From Nitrososphaerales archaeon TH526 (GTDB lineage Archaea; Thermoproteota; Nitrososphaeria; Nitrososphaerales; Nitrososphaeraceae): 10,055 nt of DNA. Below, piece by piece: positions 1 through 7,337 of the stretch. Location of the stretch: the NCBI GenBank assembly GCA_014523665.1, contig JAATVR010000062.1, positions 1-10,055 of the forward strand, read 5' to 3'. The notes under the pieces are model-generated. The model did not search any database and had not been told where the DNA came from. It was given only the letters and a program-made list of their open reading frames with translations. Position 1 is the first letter of the stretch, and every line of letters starts with the position of its first letter. The translations under genes were made by a program, and so were the position numbers.

Positions 1-1
1 A

Positions 2-82
2 ACCGGATCAGCCTTCCCCTCGCAAGTCACATTTTTTAAACTACTTGTGTCAAGGGGCGGTGAAGTTCAGGTTGCCAAATAG
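2..82 (+). CDS. C-terminal tail of an unidentified upstream gene (partial)
   Basis: An open frame enters from the left edge and stops at TAG 80-82, leaving 26 visible residues that end in GGEVQVAK. The sequence is too short to name. Cluster logic would put an early shikimate-pathway enzyme here, such as archaeal 3-dehydroquinate synthase, but the visible tail lacks the family's usual acidic C-terminal ending, so I do not assign it. A second frame (from base 3 to the stop at 108-110) is also open to the edge, so even the reading frame is uncertain. Confidence 0.3.
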   Translation, partial: TGSAFPSQVTFFKLLVSRGGEVQVAK

Positions 83-106
83 TTTTTGTCCAATTGTGGT
101 CGGCCC

Positions 107-116
107 ATAAATATAT
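107..116 (+). promoter_or_regulatory. TATA box for aroD
   Basis: The AT-only stretch ATAAATATAT is centred about 31 nt upstream of the ATG at 143. Archaeal TATA boxes lie about 26-27 nt before the transcription start, so transcription would begin near 138 with a leader of only a few nucleotides. This position also argues against the upstream TTG at 86, which would lie outside such a transcript. Read-through from the upstream gene remains possible. Confidence 0.5.
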
Positions 117-142
117 GCTCAAATGATTCCTATTGTCATAAT

Positions 143-841
143 ATGAAGATTTGTGCGTCTATAACGGAAATCGAATCCCAGGAATTTCATAAAGCAGCCA
201 TTCGGGCATTTGATCTAGGTGCCAGTTATCTGGAGATAAGATTTGATTATGTCACGGCCAGAGATCTTCCAGAAGCAATGGCTACAGTTAGACCCTTTCG
301 AGCAAAATGCGTTTACACATTAAGAAGGACTAGCCAAGGAGGAAAATTCGATGGATCCGAAATACAGCGTCTTAATTATTTGAAAGAGTTAGCTGGCCAA
401 TTACCGATGATGATCGATCTGGAATATGAGACATTACAAGAAAATCCTGAAATTGGCAGCTTTATCAAATCATTAAATGTACCAATGCTTTTGTCCTGGC
501 ATGATTTTAAATCAACTCCTTCAACAGAAGACTTATCAGAATTGTTGGTTCTGATGAGCTCCCATAGCAAGAATAATAAACTAGTTACTTTGGCAAATTC
601 CTTAGATGATACGCTGAGGGTCTTGAACCTTTACGAAACTACTGACAAATCAGTGAATCTTGTGGCTTTCTGTATGGGAGAGATTGGAGTAGTTTCAAGG
701 GTTCTTTGTGCTTTGCAATCTAATTGTCCGTTCACTTACGCCACAATTGACAGGCCTGTTGCTCCAGGTCAGTTTACAATAGCACAAATGAAAATGTTGC
801 ATAGTATGATCGTCAAGCACAATTCGCTCCAAAGAGGTTGA
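143..841 (+). CDS. aroD: 3-dehydroquinate dehydratase, type I
   Basis: This 232-residue protein is a typical length for a type I dehydroquinase, a TIM-barrel enzyme that dehydrates 3-dehydroquinate to 3-dehydroshikimate through a Schiff base. Visible motifs, in order, are the N-terminal strand MKICASIT, YLEIRFDY (29-36, substrate binding), TLRRTSQGGKFDG (59-71), IDLEY with Glu94, SWHDF with the general acid/base His120, the Schiff-base Lys146 in KLVTLANS, MGEIGVVSR (178-186), and the closing APGQ (207-210). All expected catalytic residues are present. I chose ATG 143 because the family begins at this strand and a TATA box sits at the right distance; the frame stays open to TTG 86, which would add 19 residues unlike the family. 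aroE follows after 4 nt, so the two are almost surely co-transcribed. Confidence 0.95.
   Translation: MKICASITEIESQEFHKAAIRAFDLGASYLEIRFDYVTARDLPEAMATVRPFRAKCVYTLRRTSQGGKFDGSEIQRLNYLKELAGQLPMMIDLEYETLQENPEIGSFIKSLNVPMLLSWHDFKSTPSTEDLSELLVLMSSHSKNNKLVTLANSLDDTLRVLNLYETTDKSVNLVAFCMGEIGVVSRVLCALQSNCPFTYATIDRPVAPGQFTIAQMKMLHSMIVKHNSLQRG
833..837 (+). promoter_or_regulatory. Shine-Dalgarno site of aroE
   Basis: AGAGG lies inside the end of aroD, 8 nt before the aroE ATG at 846. It shows that internal genes of this cluster can use Shine-Dalgarno initiation. It is also the reference for the similar AGAGG that precedes the unusual start of the chorismate mutase fusion. Confidence 0.55.
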
Positions 842-845
842 GTGG

Positions 846-1679
846 ATGAGGACATATTGCATAATAGGTGATCCTGTAAGTCATTCATTATCCCCCGCAA
901 TGCATAACGCAGCTTTCAATTCACTAGGCCTGGACTATGTTTATATTGCATACAAGGTTTCATCTTCTGAACTCGAAGATTCTGTCGAATCGTTGAGATC
1001 TGTCAAAATATCGGGATTTAATGTTACCATTCCTCACAAAACAGCTGTGTTGCAATACCTAGATGAAGTAGATCAACTCTCGCGCAAGGCTGGGGCAGTC
1101 AACACAGTGACAAATATCGATGGCAAATTCAAAGGCTTTAATACTGACGTTCATGGATTTGTTCAACCTCTTCTTAACCGGAGAATAGATTTTAGGGGTT
1201 TGTCTGTACTCCTCTTCGGTGCGGGAGGTTCGGCTAGAGCTGTTGTTACGTCCTTGTCAAATGTTAATGGTATTTCTCGACTAGTTCTCGCGAATAGAAC
1301 TTATAGCAAATCATTGGAACTGTCTAAATTGGCTGAAATAAACGGATTGACGTGTTCAGTCGCAAGAGTTGAAGAGGCGAAAGCAATGGCAAAACGTTTC
1401 GACCTCGTAGTCAATGCAACATCTGTGGGATTGCAATCGAACGAATCAATTTTGGATAGTGAAGATATTGATGGAAGCAGCACAGTATATGATTTAGTTT
1501 ACCGACCAGTGATGACCAAGCTTCTTGAAAATGCTCGGGCAAAGGGAGCGACGATCATTTACGGGTATGAAATGTTACTAGAGCAAGGAGCTCAAGCGTT
1601 TGAGATTTGGACAGGAATCAAAGCGCCAATCCTCGCAATGAAAAAAGCTCTCTTTGGGGTATTTCAAGAGCCAAAATGA
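846..1679 (+). CDS. aroE: shikimate dehydrogenase (NADP+)
   Basis: The 277-residue protein reduces 3-dehydroshikimate to shikimate. The N-terminal substrate domain shows SHSLSP (12-17), FNVTIPHK with catalytic Lys65, Asn86 in the GAVNT segment, and FNTD with catalytic Asp101, the same Lys/Asp pair and spacing as the bacterial enzymes. The Rossmann domain follows with the nucleotide loop GAGGSARA (125-132), then NRT (150-152), whose Arg usually contacts the NADP 2'-phosphate, then NATSVG, and the C-terminal GYEMLLEQGAQAFEIWTG. No key residue is missing. The ATG is preceded by AGAGG at 8 nt. The stop codon overlaps the shikimate kinase start as ATGA (1676-1679), which suggests translational coupling. 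Confidence 0.96.
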   Translation: MRTYCIIGDPVSHSLSPAMHNAAFNSLGLDYVYIAYKVSSSELEDSVESLRSVKISGFNVTIPHKTAVLQYLDEVDQLSRKAGAVNTVTNIDGKFKGFNTDVHGFVQPLLNRRIDFRGLSVLLFGAGGSARAVVTSLSNVNGISRLVLANRTYSKSLELSKLAEINGLTCSVARVEEAKAMAKRFDLVVNATSVGLQSNESILDSEDIDGSSTVYDLVYRPVMTKLLENARAKGATIIYGYEMLLEQGAQAFEIWTGIKAPILAMKKALFGVFQEPK

Positions 1680-2530
1680 CCAGACTAATCCGTTCAACGA
1701 TCCATGGGGCTGTATCTGTCGTAAATGCAGTGGCAAATGGTCGCGGGTCCGCGTTGGGTATATCTCTTAAAGTAGTCGCAGACTTGTCTATCTCTGCAGG
1801 GAAGGGCATCTATTTGCAATCAAAGCAAGGTGAAAAGTTGCTCAATATACTCGTTAGGCGCACGTTACCAAAGACAGTAATCTTAGAAAATGCAGTCAGA
1901 ATTGAGATCAAATCAGAGATTCCTGTGGGATTTGGGCTGAAGAGCTCAAGCGCAGTGTCAAGTGCAGTTGCACTGGCCATTCAGAAATTCCTCGGCCAAG
2001 AGATCGATGATGTTAAAGTGCTCAATCAATCTGCTGATGCTTCAATTGACGCTGGCGTTTCCTTGACTGGAGCCTTCGATGATTCTGCAGCCTGTTATTT
2101 TGGGGGGTTTGTGGTTACAGACAATTTTTCGAGGAAGCTCATAAGAAGAGAGCCTGCTTCAGAAAACCTCTCTGCTATTATTTTGCTTCCAGCTCGTGTA
2201 TCCCGAGGAAATTTGTTCAATCTTTACCTAGCTCCGGAAATATTTGATCTAGCATTTAAGATGGCATCTGACAGAGACTACTGGAACGCAATGAAGCTGA
2301 ACGGAATGGCGGTGGGAGCTTTGTTAGGTGCTGATTATACTCCTGTCATTTCGGCGATCAAGGAGCACGCCCTATCGGCTGGCATTTCAGGCAATGGACC
2401 ATCATTTGTTGCAATTGCTGATTCCGAACACCTTAAAGGAGTGGTTTCATCACTTTCAAGTTTTGAGGGCCAGGTATTAATATCAAAGATTAACAATCAA
2501 AAAGCAACAGTAGAAGACTTCGATGGTTAA
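1676..2530 (+). CDS. aroK: archaeal shikimate kinase (GHMP superfamily)
   Basis: The 284-residue protein phosphorylates shikimate at O3 with ATP. It belongs to the GHMP kinase fold used by archaea, unrelated to the P-loop AroK of bacteria. Evidence includes the glycine/serine-rich ATP loop PVGFGLKSSSAVSSA (83-97), GAFDDSAACYFGG (132-144) carrying the conserved Asp pair, and the third GHMP motif GISGNGPS (236-243). The N-terminal segment with VNAVANGRGSALGI is typical of the archaeal enzyme. I chose ATG 1676 because it overlaps the aroE stop by 4 nt and starts where the family does; the frame is open further upstream to 1607, but that stretch lies inside aroE. Position between aroE and aroA fits shikimate kinase rather than homoserine or mevalonate kinase. 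It overlaps aroA by 8 nt. Confidence 0.93.
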   Translation: MTRLIRSTIHGAVSVVNAVANGRGSALGISLKVVADLSISAGKGIYLQSKQGEKLLNILVRRTLPKTVILENAVRIEIKSEIPVGFGLKSSSAVSSAVALAIQKFLGQEIDDVKVLNQSADASIDAGVSLTGAFDDSAACYFGGFVVTDNFSRKLIRREPASENLSAIILLPARVSRGNLFNLYLAPEIFDLAFKMASDRDYWNAMKLNGMAVGALLGADYTPVISAIKEHALSAGISGNGPSFVAIADSEHLKGVVSSLSSFEGQVLISKINNQKATVEDFDG

Positions 2531-3827
2531 GATATCTATCCATGGATCACAACTGGGTGGAACAGTACGGTGCCCATCTAGCAAGAGTTACACTCATAGG
2601 GCAGTATTCCTAGCAGCGCTTTCAGAGGGAGAGTCGAGGATTTATGATCCCTTAATTTCTAGAGACACTCTTTCCTCCATAAGCACCTGCGGAGCACTAG
2701 GACCGGAAATTCTTTATGAGGGATCTTCGTTACGAGTAATAGGAACACAATTAAAAGCACCAGATACTGTCATTGATTCAGGAAACTCAGGTACAACTAT
2801 TAGAATTGCTATATCGGTATGCTCTCTGATTGAATCAGGCTATAGCGTGCTGACCGGCGATTGCAGCCTAAGAACACGTCCCATGGGACCTCTCCTTAGC
2901 TCGCTTAGGAGCTTGGGGGTTGATTGCTTCTCTACAAAATTGGATGGGACCGCTCCTATCGTCGTAAAAGGTGGAGGCATGAATGGAGGAAATGTAACTA
3001 TAAATGGTTCTATTTCGAGCCAATTCGTGTCGTCCTTACTTATTGCGGCCGTTCGAGCCACGAACGATGTGTCTATAGGAGTTGAGGGAGACCAAGTTTC
3101 TCGTCCCTACATCTTGTCAACTTTAGCTACGATGGAAAAATTTGGTATCAACGTTAAACATGATTATGAACTGAGAAATTTCAACGTAAAGAGTAGCAGA
3201 TATACTCCCGGTATTTTCCATGTTCCTTCTGATCTATCGTCAGCCTCAATGCTGGTGGCAGCCGGAATATTGGTGGGTAAGGATAAAATTCAATTGTCGG
3301 GGTTGAACTTTGGCCTACCTCAGGGAGATTCCAAGATCTTCAATATTGTCGAACAAATGAATGGCAGGGTCGTCGTGGACAGGGTAGGAGGCAAGTTGTT
3401 GGTCGAAGAATCAGAAAAGCTTGAGGGAGGGGAGTTCAATTTGAGAGATAGTCCTGATCTTTTGCCCGTTGTCTCAATCCTGGCACTTAAGGCAAAAAGC
3501 CCAGTTGTAATTAATGGAATCTCCCATGCCAGATTCAAGGAGACGGATAGAGTAAGTAACATCTCAACCGAACTAAGAAAGCTAGGCGCGACGGTAGACG
3601 AGACTCATGACTCGATTGCAATACAATCTCCCGCGGTCCTCAAAAACGCTTCATTGGAGTCGTTCGATGATCACCGCCTTTTCATGGCCCTATCTATCGC
3701 ATCCCTCCTGACCGATCACTCCACCGTGAATGGCGCCGAGTCCGTAGATGTATCATACCCAAGTTTTTTAGACGACCTGACCAAGATGGGTGCAAATATT
3801 TCGATTTGTTCAGACGAAAATGGGTAG
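2523..3827 (+). CDS. aroA: 3-phosphoshikimate 1-carboxyvinyltransferase (EPSP synthase)
   Basis: This 434-residue enzyme joins phosphoenolpyruvate to shikimate 3-phosphate to give EPSP. Motifs are in canonical order: SSKSYTHRA with Lys21, Ser22 and Arg26; the PEP-binding SGNSGTT (86-92); GDCSLRTRPM (112-121) with two substrate arginines; SSQF with Gln167; SPD with catalytic Asp312; ARFKETDR (336-343) with Glu340 and Arg343; DDHR (382-385); and SYPSF near the end. The length is normal and no catalytic residue is lost. The PEP loop reads NSGTT where many bacterial enzymes have NAGTA. The ATG lies 8 nt inside the kinase gene (ATGGTTAA), so the two are probably translationally coupled. It is the last gene of the tightly packed first block. 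Confidence 0.96.
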   Translation: MVKISIHGSQLGGTVRCPSSKSYTHRAVFLAALSEGESRIYDPLISRDTLSSISTCGALGPEILYEGSSLRVIGTQLKAPDTVIDSGNSGTTIRIAISVCSLIESGYSVLTGDCSLRTRPMGPLLSSLRSLGVDCFSTKLDGTAPIVVKGGGMNGGNVTINGSISSQFVSSLLIAAVRATNDVSIGVEGDQVSRPYILSTLATMEKFGINVKHDYELRNFNVKSSRYTPGIFHVPSDLSSASMLVAAGILVGKDKIQLSGLNFGLPQGDSKIFNIVEQMNGRVVVDRVGGKLLVEESEKLEGGEFNLRDSPDLLPVVSILALKAKSPVVINGISHARFKETDRVSNISTELRKLGATVDETHDSIAIQSPAVLKNASLESFDDHRLFMALSIASLLTDHSTVNGAESVDVSYPSFLDDLTKMGANISICSDENG

Positions 3828-3856
3828 AGGATCTCACATTTCTTGGCATTATATGG

Positions 3857-3868
3857 TTTCTTTTCGTT
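3857..3868 (+). terminator. possible oligo-T terminator after aroA
   Basis: A T-rich tract (TTTCTTTTCGTT) begins 30 nt after the aroA stop and ends about 20 nt before the aroC TATA box. Archaeal termination often needs only such a tract without a hairpin. The tract is short and interrupted, so this is a weak call. The surrounding 103-nt gap (3828-3930) shows no other gene-like feature. Confidence 0.25.
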
Positions 3869-3889
3869 AAGTCAGTCGTCCTACATACA

Positions 3890-3899
3890 TTAAATAATA
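3890..3899 (+). promoter_or_regulatory. TATA box for aroC
   Basis: TTAAATAATA is centred about 36 nt before the ATG at 3931, placing the transcription start near 3920. The earlier in-frame ATG at 3901 would then lie upstream of the transcript, which supports 3931 as the true start. It implies that aroC, the mutase-aminotransferase fusion and tyrA can be transcribed separately from aroD-aroA. Confidence 0.5.
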
Positions 3900-3930
3900 C
3901 ATGCGAGTATTGAATGGAGCTAATCTAGTC

Positions 3931-5046
3931 ATGCTCGGCAATATAATAGGAGAGCGGTTCATGGCTTTGAATTTCGGAGAAAGTCATGGTCGTTGCGTTG
4001 GGACAGTAATAGATGGTTGTCCTGCAGGGCTTCCGCTGGAAGAATCTTTTATTCAGAAAAAACTGGATTTGAGAAAACCTGGACAGTCAGTAGTAACTAC
4101 ACAACGAAAAGAAGATGACAAAGTGGAGATCCTATCCGGGGTTTTTCAAGGCCGCACTAATGGTGGACCAATCTGCATGCTTATTTGGAACAAGGATCAA
4201 GACTCGCGGCCATACGAACAGATCAGGATGATTCCCAGGCCTGGCCATTCAGATTATCCTGCTTCCATAAAATATGGGGGGTATGCAGATTATCGTGGTG
4301 GTGGCCGTTTTTCCGGTCGCCTCACTGCCACTTTCGTGATGGCTGGAGCAGTCGCAGAACAGTTGTTAAAAGTTGCACTTGGAATTGATGTAGTTGCCTA
4401 CGCTGTTGCAATTGGTAAAGTAAGGTCTAGGCAGATTGATTTTACTTCTGCATTGAAGAATCGCTATGAGAACGAAGTAAGATGTCCGGATACTCAAGCA
4501 GCAGAGAAAATGAAGGAGGCAATATTAGCCGCAAAGAAAAGAGGTGATTCCATTGGTGGTATCATCGAATGTGTTACCAATCGACTTCCTGTTGGATTGG
4601 GAGAACCTCTCTTCAGTTCCTTAGAATCAGATATTAGTAGAGCTCTTTTTGGGATCCCTTCGGTAAAAGCAGTTGAATTTGGCTCCGGATTTCACGGTTG
4701 TACAATCCCAGGTTCAGAGAATAACGATACCTATGTTTTAGAGAGTGGGTCAGTAGTAACTAGAACCAATAATTCTGGAGGCATCCTAGGTGGACTTTCT
4801 ACGGGAATGCCTTTAGTTATAAGAATTGGATTTAAACCCCCGTCATCAATAGCACAGACACAGGAAACATTGGATCTTTCAAGTGGAGCACAGGCTAAAT
4901 TGAAAGTCCCAGGTAGACACGATCCATGCGTAGTGCCCAGAGCACCTCCAGTCGTTGAGGCTATCGTCTCCTTGGTCCTGGCAGATCACGCAATTCGGCA
5001 TGGGCTCATTTCTTCATCACATTTAGAGGCGAAGCACAATAACTGA
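3931..5046 (+). CDS. aroC: chorismate synthase
   Basis: The 371-residue enzyme makes chorismate from EPSP by 1,4-elimination of phosphate and needs reduced FMN. Visible signatures are NFGESHG with catalytic His19, DGCPAG (28-33), DLRKPGQ (46-52), RPGHSDYP with the second catalytic histidine at 106, GGGRFSGRLTA (123-133), NNSGGILGG (280-288), and RHDPCVVPRAPPVVEA near the C terminus. Both histidines match the canonical positions. The second signature reads RFSGRLT where most bacterial enzymes have RSSARET. I preferred ATG 3931 over ATG 3901: the family starts MxGNxxG, a GGAG (3916-3919) lies 11 nt upstream, and the TATA spacing fits. Its last codons overlap the proposed start of the next gene. 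Confidence 0.96.
   Translation: MLGNIIGERFMALNFGESHGRCVGTVIDGCPAGLPLEESFIQKKLDLRKPGQSVVTTQRKEDDKVEILSGVFQGRTNGGPICMLIWNKDQDSRPYEQIRMIPRPGHSDYPASIKYGGYADYRGGGRFSGRLTATFVMAGAVAEQLLKVALGIDVVAYAVAIGKVRSRQIDFTSALKNRYENEVRCPDTQAAEKMKEAILAAKKRGDSIGGIIECVTNRLPVGLGEPLFSSLESDISRALFGIPSVKAVEFGSGFHGCTIPGSENNDTYVLESGSVVTRTNNSGGILGGLSTGMPLVIRIGFKPPSSIAQTQETLDLSSGAQAKLKVPGRHDPCVVPRAPPVVEAIVSLVLADHAIRHGLISSSHLEAKHNN
5025..5029 (+). promoter_or_regulatory. Shine-Dalgarno site pointing to an ATA start
   Basis: AGAGG inside the end of aroC lies 9 nt before the ATA codon at 5039. The motif and spacing are nearly the same as at aroE (AGAGG, 8 nt). No ATG, GTG or TTG in the chorismate mutase frame lies near it; the next conventional start is GTG 5105, about 75 nt downstream. 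Confidence 0.45.
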
Positions 5047-6439
5047 TAGTGAAGGGGAAGCGGAGAATAAAGAGCTAAAGGTTCTTCGTTCTGAAATTCA
5101 ATCTGTGACAGAAGACATATTTCAAAAGATCAGATATAGAATGGAACTAGCACAGAAGATTGGGGGGATCAAGACCAAGCTTGGAATGGACGTAACCAAC
5201 GATCGGGTTGAAAGCGAAATTAGAAAATCAGTATTAGACCTTGCCCATCAAATTGGTCTGGACCCTTCATATTCCTCTAGATTACTCAACCTTTTGCTTA
5301 TTGAATCCGTTGGCCTACAAAGAAAACAAAAAACACTCTCCAAGTCGAGTTCACATTTGGATATTCTCATGAGAGCTAGGCAAATTGAAGCATCTGGAAG
5401 ACAGATGATACACTTGGAAATTGGTGAGCCTGATTTCGGACCACCACCAAGCATTAAAGACGCCTTTGCCAATGCGATAACCTCTGGTTGTTATCACTAT
5501 ACTGATTCTAGAGGGATTGAAGTGCTAAGGGAGAAGCTAGCCCTTATTCATGGTTATACAAAAGAAACGGTAATGGTGACGCCAGGTGGTAGGTTTGGAG
5601 TCTATGCATCAATTGCTTCATTGCTTAAACCAGGGGAGGAGATTGTGGTTATAGAGCCTTCTTGGCCGGCATATGCAGATTGTGCGGCTTTAAATTCAGT
5701 TAAGGTCAACACTATCAAGACAACTCTCGAAAATCAATGGTCCCCTGACGTAAAGGAAATAGATGATGCAATAAATGATTCTACGAAGATGATCGTTCTA
5801 AATTATCCGAACAATCCTACTGGGAAGATATTGGCTACAGATACAATTGAAAGTATCTTATCTTTGGCAAAAGATTATGGCCTATACATTTTAAGCGATG
5901 AGGTATATTCTAAATATTGCGTCAAAAAATTCAAAAGTATTTCTGAATTCAATTATGACAAATCAATTGTTATTGAATCGTTCTCCAAGACTTATGCAAT
6001 GACCGGATTTCGACTCGGTTACGTTTTATCAAGCGAGGTAATTATCAAACAGATTGCTAAATTGCTAGCATTTGCTATGACAAGCGTAGCTGAGCCTCTT
6101 CAGTATTGTGCACTGAATGCGCTGGAAACCGAATACATTACTAATGTTGAAGAAACCAGTATCAGGCTTAGGACCTTGGTTGAAAGATTAAAACATATGG
6201 ATGTAAGTTTCGTCAATCCCGATGGAGCTATGTACCTGTATCCAAGGATTAACACCATGGAGCTAGACGACACTTCATTGGTTAATCTATTGCTAGAAAG
6301 AGGCATCGCTGTGGCGCCAGGTAGTGCATTTGGTAGCTCATATAATAGGTTCATTAGAATTTCTGCTACTCAGCCTGCAGAGCAGATTGAAAAAGCAATG
6401 GATATTTTGGAAAATTGTCTATCACTGAAGACGCAATAA
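5039..6439 (+). CDS. fusion of chorismate mutase (AroQ type) and class I aminotransferase
   Basis: The N-terminal all-helical AroQ domain (about residues 12-100) converts chorismate to prephenate. With ATA 5039 as residue 1 it shows Arg17, Arg34, Lys45, Asp55, Ser90 and Gln94, matching E. coli mutase Arg11, Arg28, Lys39, Asp48, Ser84 and Gln88. The usual Arg-Glu pair on helix 2 instead reads Val-Glu (57-58). The C-terminal PLP fold-type I domain shows IGEPDFGPPP, the PLP-phosphate-side segment VTPGGRFG, NYPNNPTG (255-262), SDEVY (286-290), SFSKTYAMTGFRLGY with PLP lysine 317, and the carboxylate-binding Arg440 in FIRIS. It probably transaminates prephenate to arogenate, or else an aromatic 2-oxo acid; the substrate is inferred from the fusion and from tyrA next door. 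The first conventional start is GTG 5105, giving 444 residues but losing Arg17. ATA 5039 gives 466 residues, an 8-nt overlap with aroC, and an AGAGG at 9 nt. The start is therefore uncertain; the gene itself is not. Confidence 0.88.
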   Translation: MTDSEGEAENKELKVLRSEIQSVTEDIFQKIRYRMELAQKIGGIKTKLGMDVTNDRVESEIRKSVLDLAHQIGLDPSYSSRLLNLLLIESVGLQRKQKTLSKSSSHLDILMRARQIEASGRQMIHLEIGEPDFGPPPSIKDAFANAITSGCYHYTDSRGIEVLREKLALIHGYTKETVMVTPGGRFGVYASIASLLKPGEEIVVIEPSWPAYADCAALNSVKVNTIKTTLENQWSPDVKEIDDAINDSTKMIVLNYPNNPTGKILATDTIESILSLAKDYGLYILSDEVYSKYCVKKFKSISEFNYDKSIVIESFSKTYAMTGFRLGYVLSSEVIIKQIAKLLAFAMTSVAEPLQYCALNALETEYITNVEETSIRLRTLVERLKHMDVSFVNPDGAMYLYPRINTMELDDTSLVNLLLERGIAVAPGSAFGSSYNRFIRISATQPAEQIEKAMDILENCLSLKTQ

Positions 6440-6450
6440 TCTCCTTTCCT

Positions 6451-7335
6451 GTGAAGAAGGTCGCGGTCATAGGAGCAGCAGGCAGAATGGGTAGGTGGTT
6501 TATGCACTATTTTGCGCAATCAAAAACTGTGAAGATCTTTGTTCACGACAAGAGAAAGCATGCATTCAGAATCCCAGATTGTGTTCATGTCTGCAGAACT
6601 ATTAGAACTTGTGTGGAAGAGGCAGATTTAGTGATAATCTGTGTACCCATTGGAAGTATCGTTTCGGTTGTTCAAGAATGTCTAACCTACATGAAAGAGG
6701 GCGCCGCAATATTAGAAATCTCATCAATTAAAAAGCAAATATACAGTGTGTTACGAGCTGCAAGAAAGGATGTTACATGCTTGTGCATCCATCCAATGTT
6801 TGGACCAGCAACCAAAAAAACGAGGATCATCAAAAATTTGCTTATTCCGGTCAGGAATAGGACCAAAGAGTTGCGTTACCTCCATTCAATTTTTCCTCGA
6901 TCGGAAATCGAAGTTATCCCTGACCCTGATCTTCATGATAAGTACATGGCTGTGGTTCTTGGCCTCACATATTACGTTAACCTTGTTTTAGGTTCTATGC
7001 TCTCCAAACTCGATTTAAGAACTTTAAAAAAGGTTGCTGGGACGAGCTTCGGAATGCAGGCTATGATTACTGAAAGTATTCTTAACGATCCTCCAGAGCT
7101 CGTGACGGCACTATTACGAGAAAACTCTTTCAACAAGACATATATCGCGGATTTTATTGCGGAGGCGGAAAACATAGGGAAGCTGGTCGCTTACAAGGAT
7201 GAAAGACATGCTAGAAAAGCAGTCGAGGCTATTAAATCGCGGATGAATGGATTAACGGACACAAACAAATCTTATTTGAATTTTTATAAGGCAATAGAAT
7301 ATCTGAAGATATTTGACAGTGAAAAAGGAAATTAA
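6451..7335 (+). CDS. tyrA: prephenate/arogenate dehydrogenase
   Basis: A TyrA-family enzyme of 294 residues that oxidatively decarboxylates prephenate or arogenate on the way to tyrosine. The Rossmann start KKVAVIGAAGRMG (2-14) is followed by Asp33 at the end of the second strand, which usually favours NAD. Then come CVPIG, EISSIKK, and HPMFGP (114-119) with the catalytic histidine. The helical dimerisation domain contains HDKYMAVVLGLTYY; a His is often found where the last LT is followed by Tyr here. No mutase or ACT regulatory domain is attached; the mutase is on the preceding gene. The start is ambiguous: GTG 6451 matches the family N terminus and is my choice, TTG 6415 would overlap the fusion gene by 25 nt, and an ATA at 6436 overlaps its stop by 4 nt. 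It lies 11 nt after the fusion gene and is surely in the same operon. Confidence 0.9.
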   Translation: MKKVAVIGAAGRMGRWFMHYFAQSKTVKIFVHDKRKHAFRIPDCVHVCRTIRTCVEEADLVIICVPIGSIVSVVQECLTYMKEGAAILEISSIKKQIYSVLRAARKDVTCLCIHPMFGPATKKTRIIKNLLIPVRNRTKELRYLHSIFPRSEIEVIPDPDLHDKYMAVVLGLTYYVNLVLGSMLSKLDLRTLKKVAGTSFGMQAMITESILNDPPELVTALLRENSFNKTYIADFIAEAENIGKLVAYKDERHARKAVEAIKSRMNGLTDTNKSYLNFYKAIEYLKIFDSEKGN

Positions 7336-7337
7336 AG

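Noticed and set aside
86..142. TTG start at 86 for aroD, adding 19 residues
   Set aside because: The added residues do not resemble the family, the TATA box at 107-116 would lie inside the gene, and MKICASIT at 143 is the normal N terminus.
3901..3930. ATG at 3901 as the aroC start
   Set aside because: It would add 10 residues before the conserved MLGN start and would precede the transcription start predicted from the TATA box at 3890-3899.
4185..4388. Plus-strand open frame inside aroC, and similar short frames within other genes on both strands
   Set aside because: They lie wholly inside well-supported genes, are short, and show no domain; they are chance open frames.
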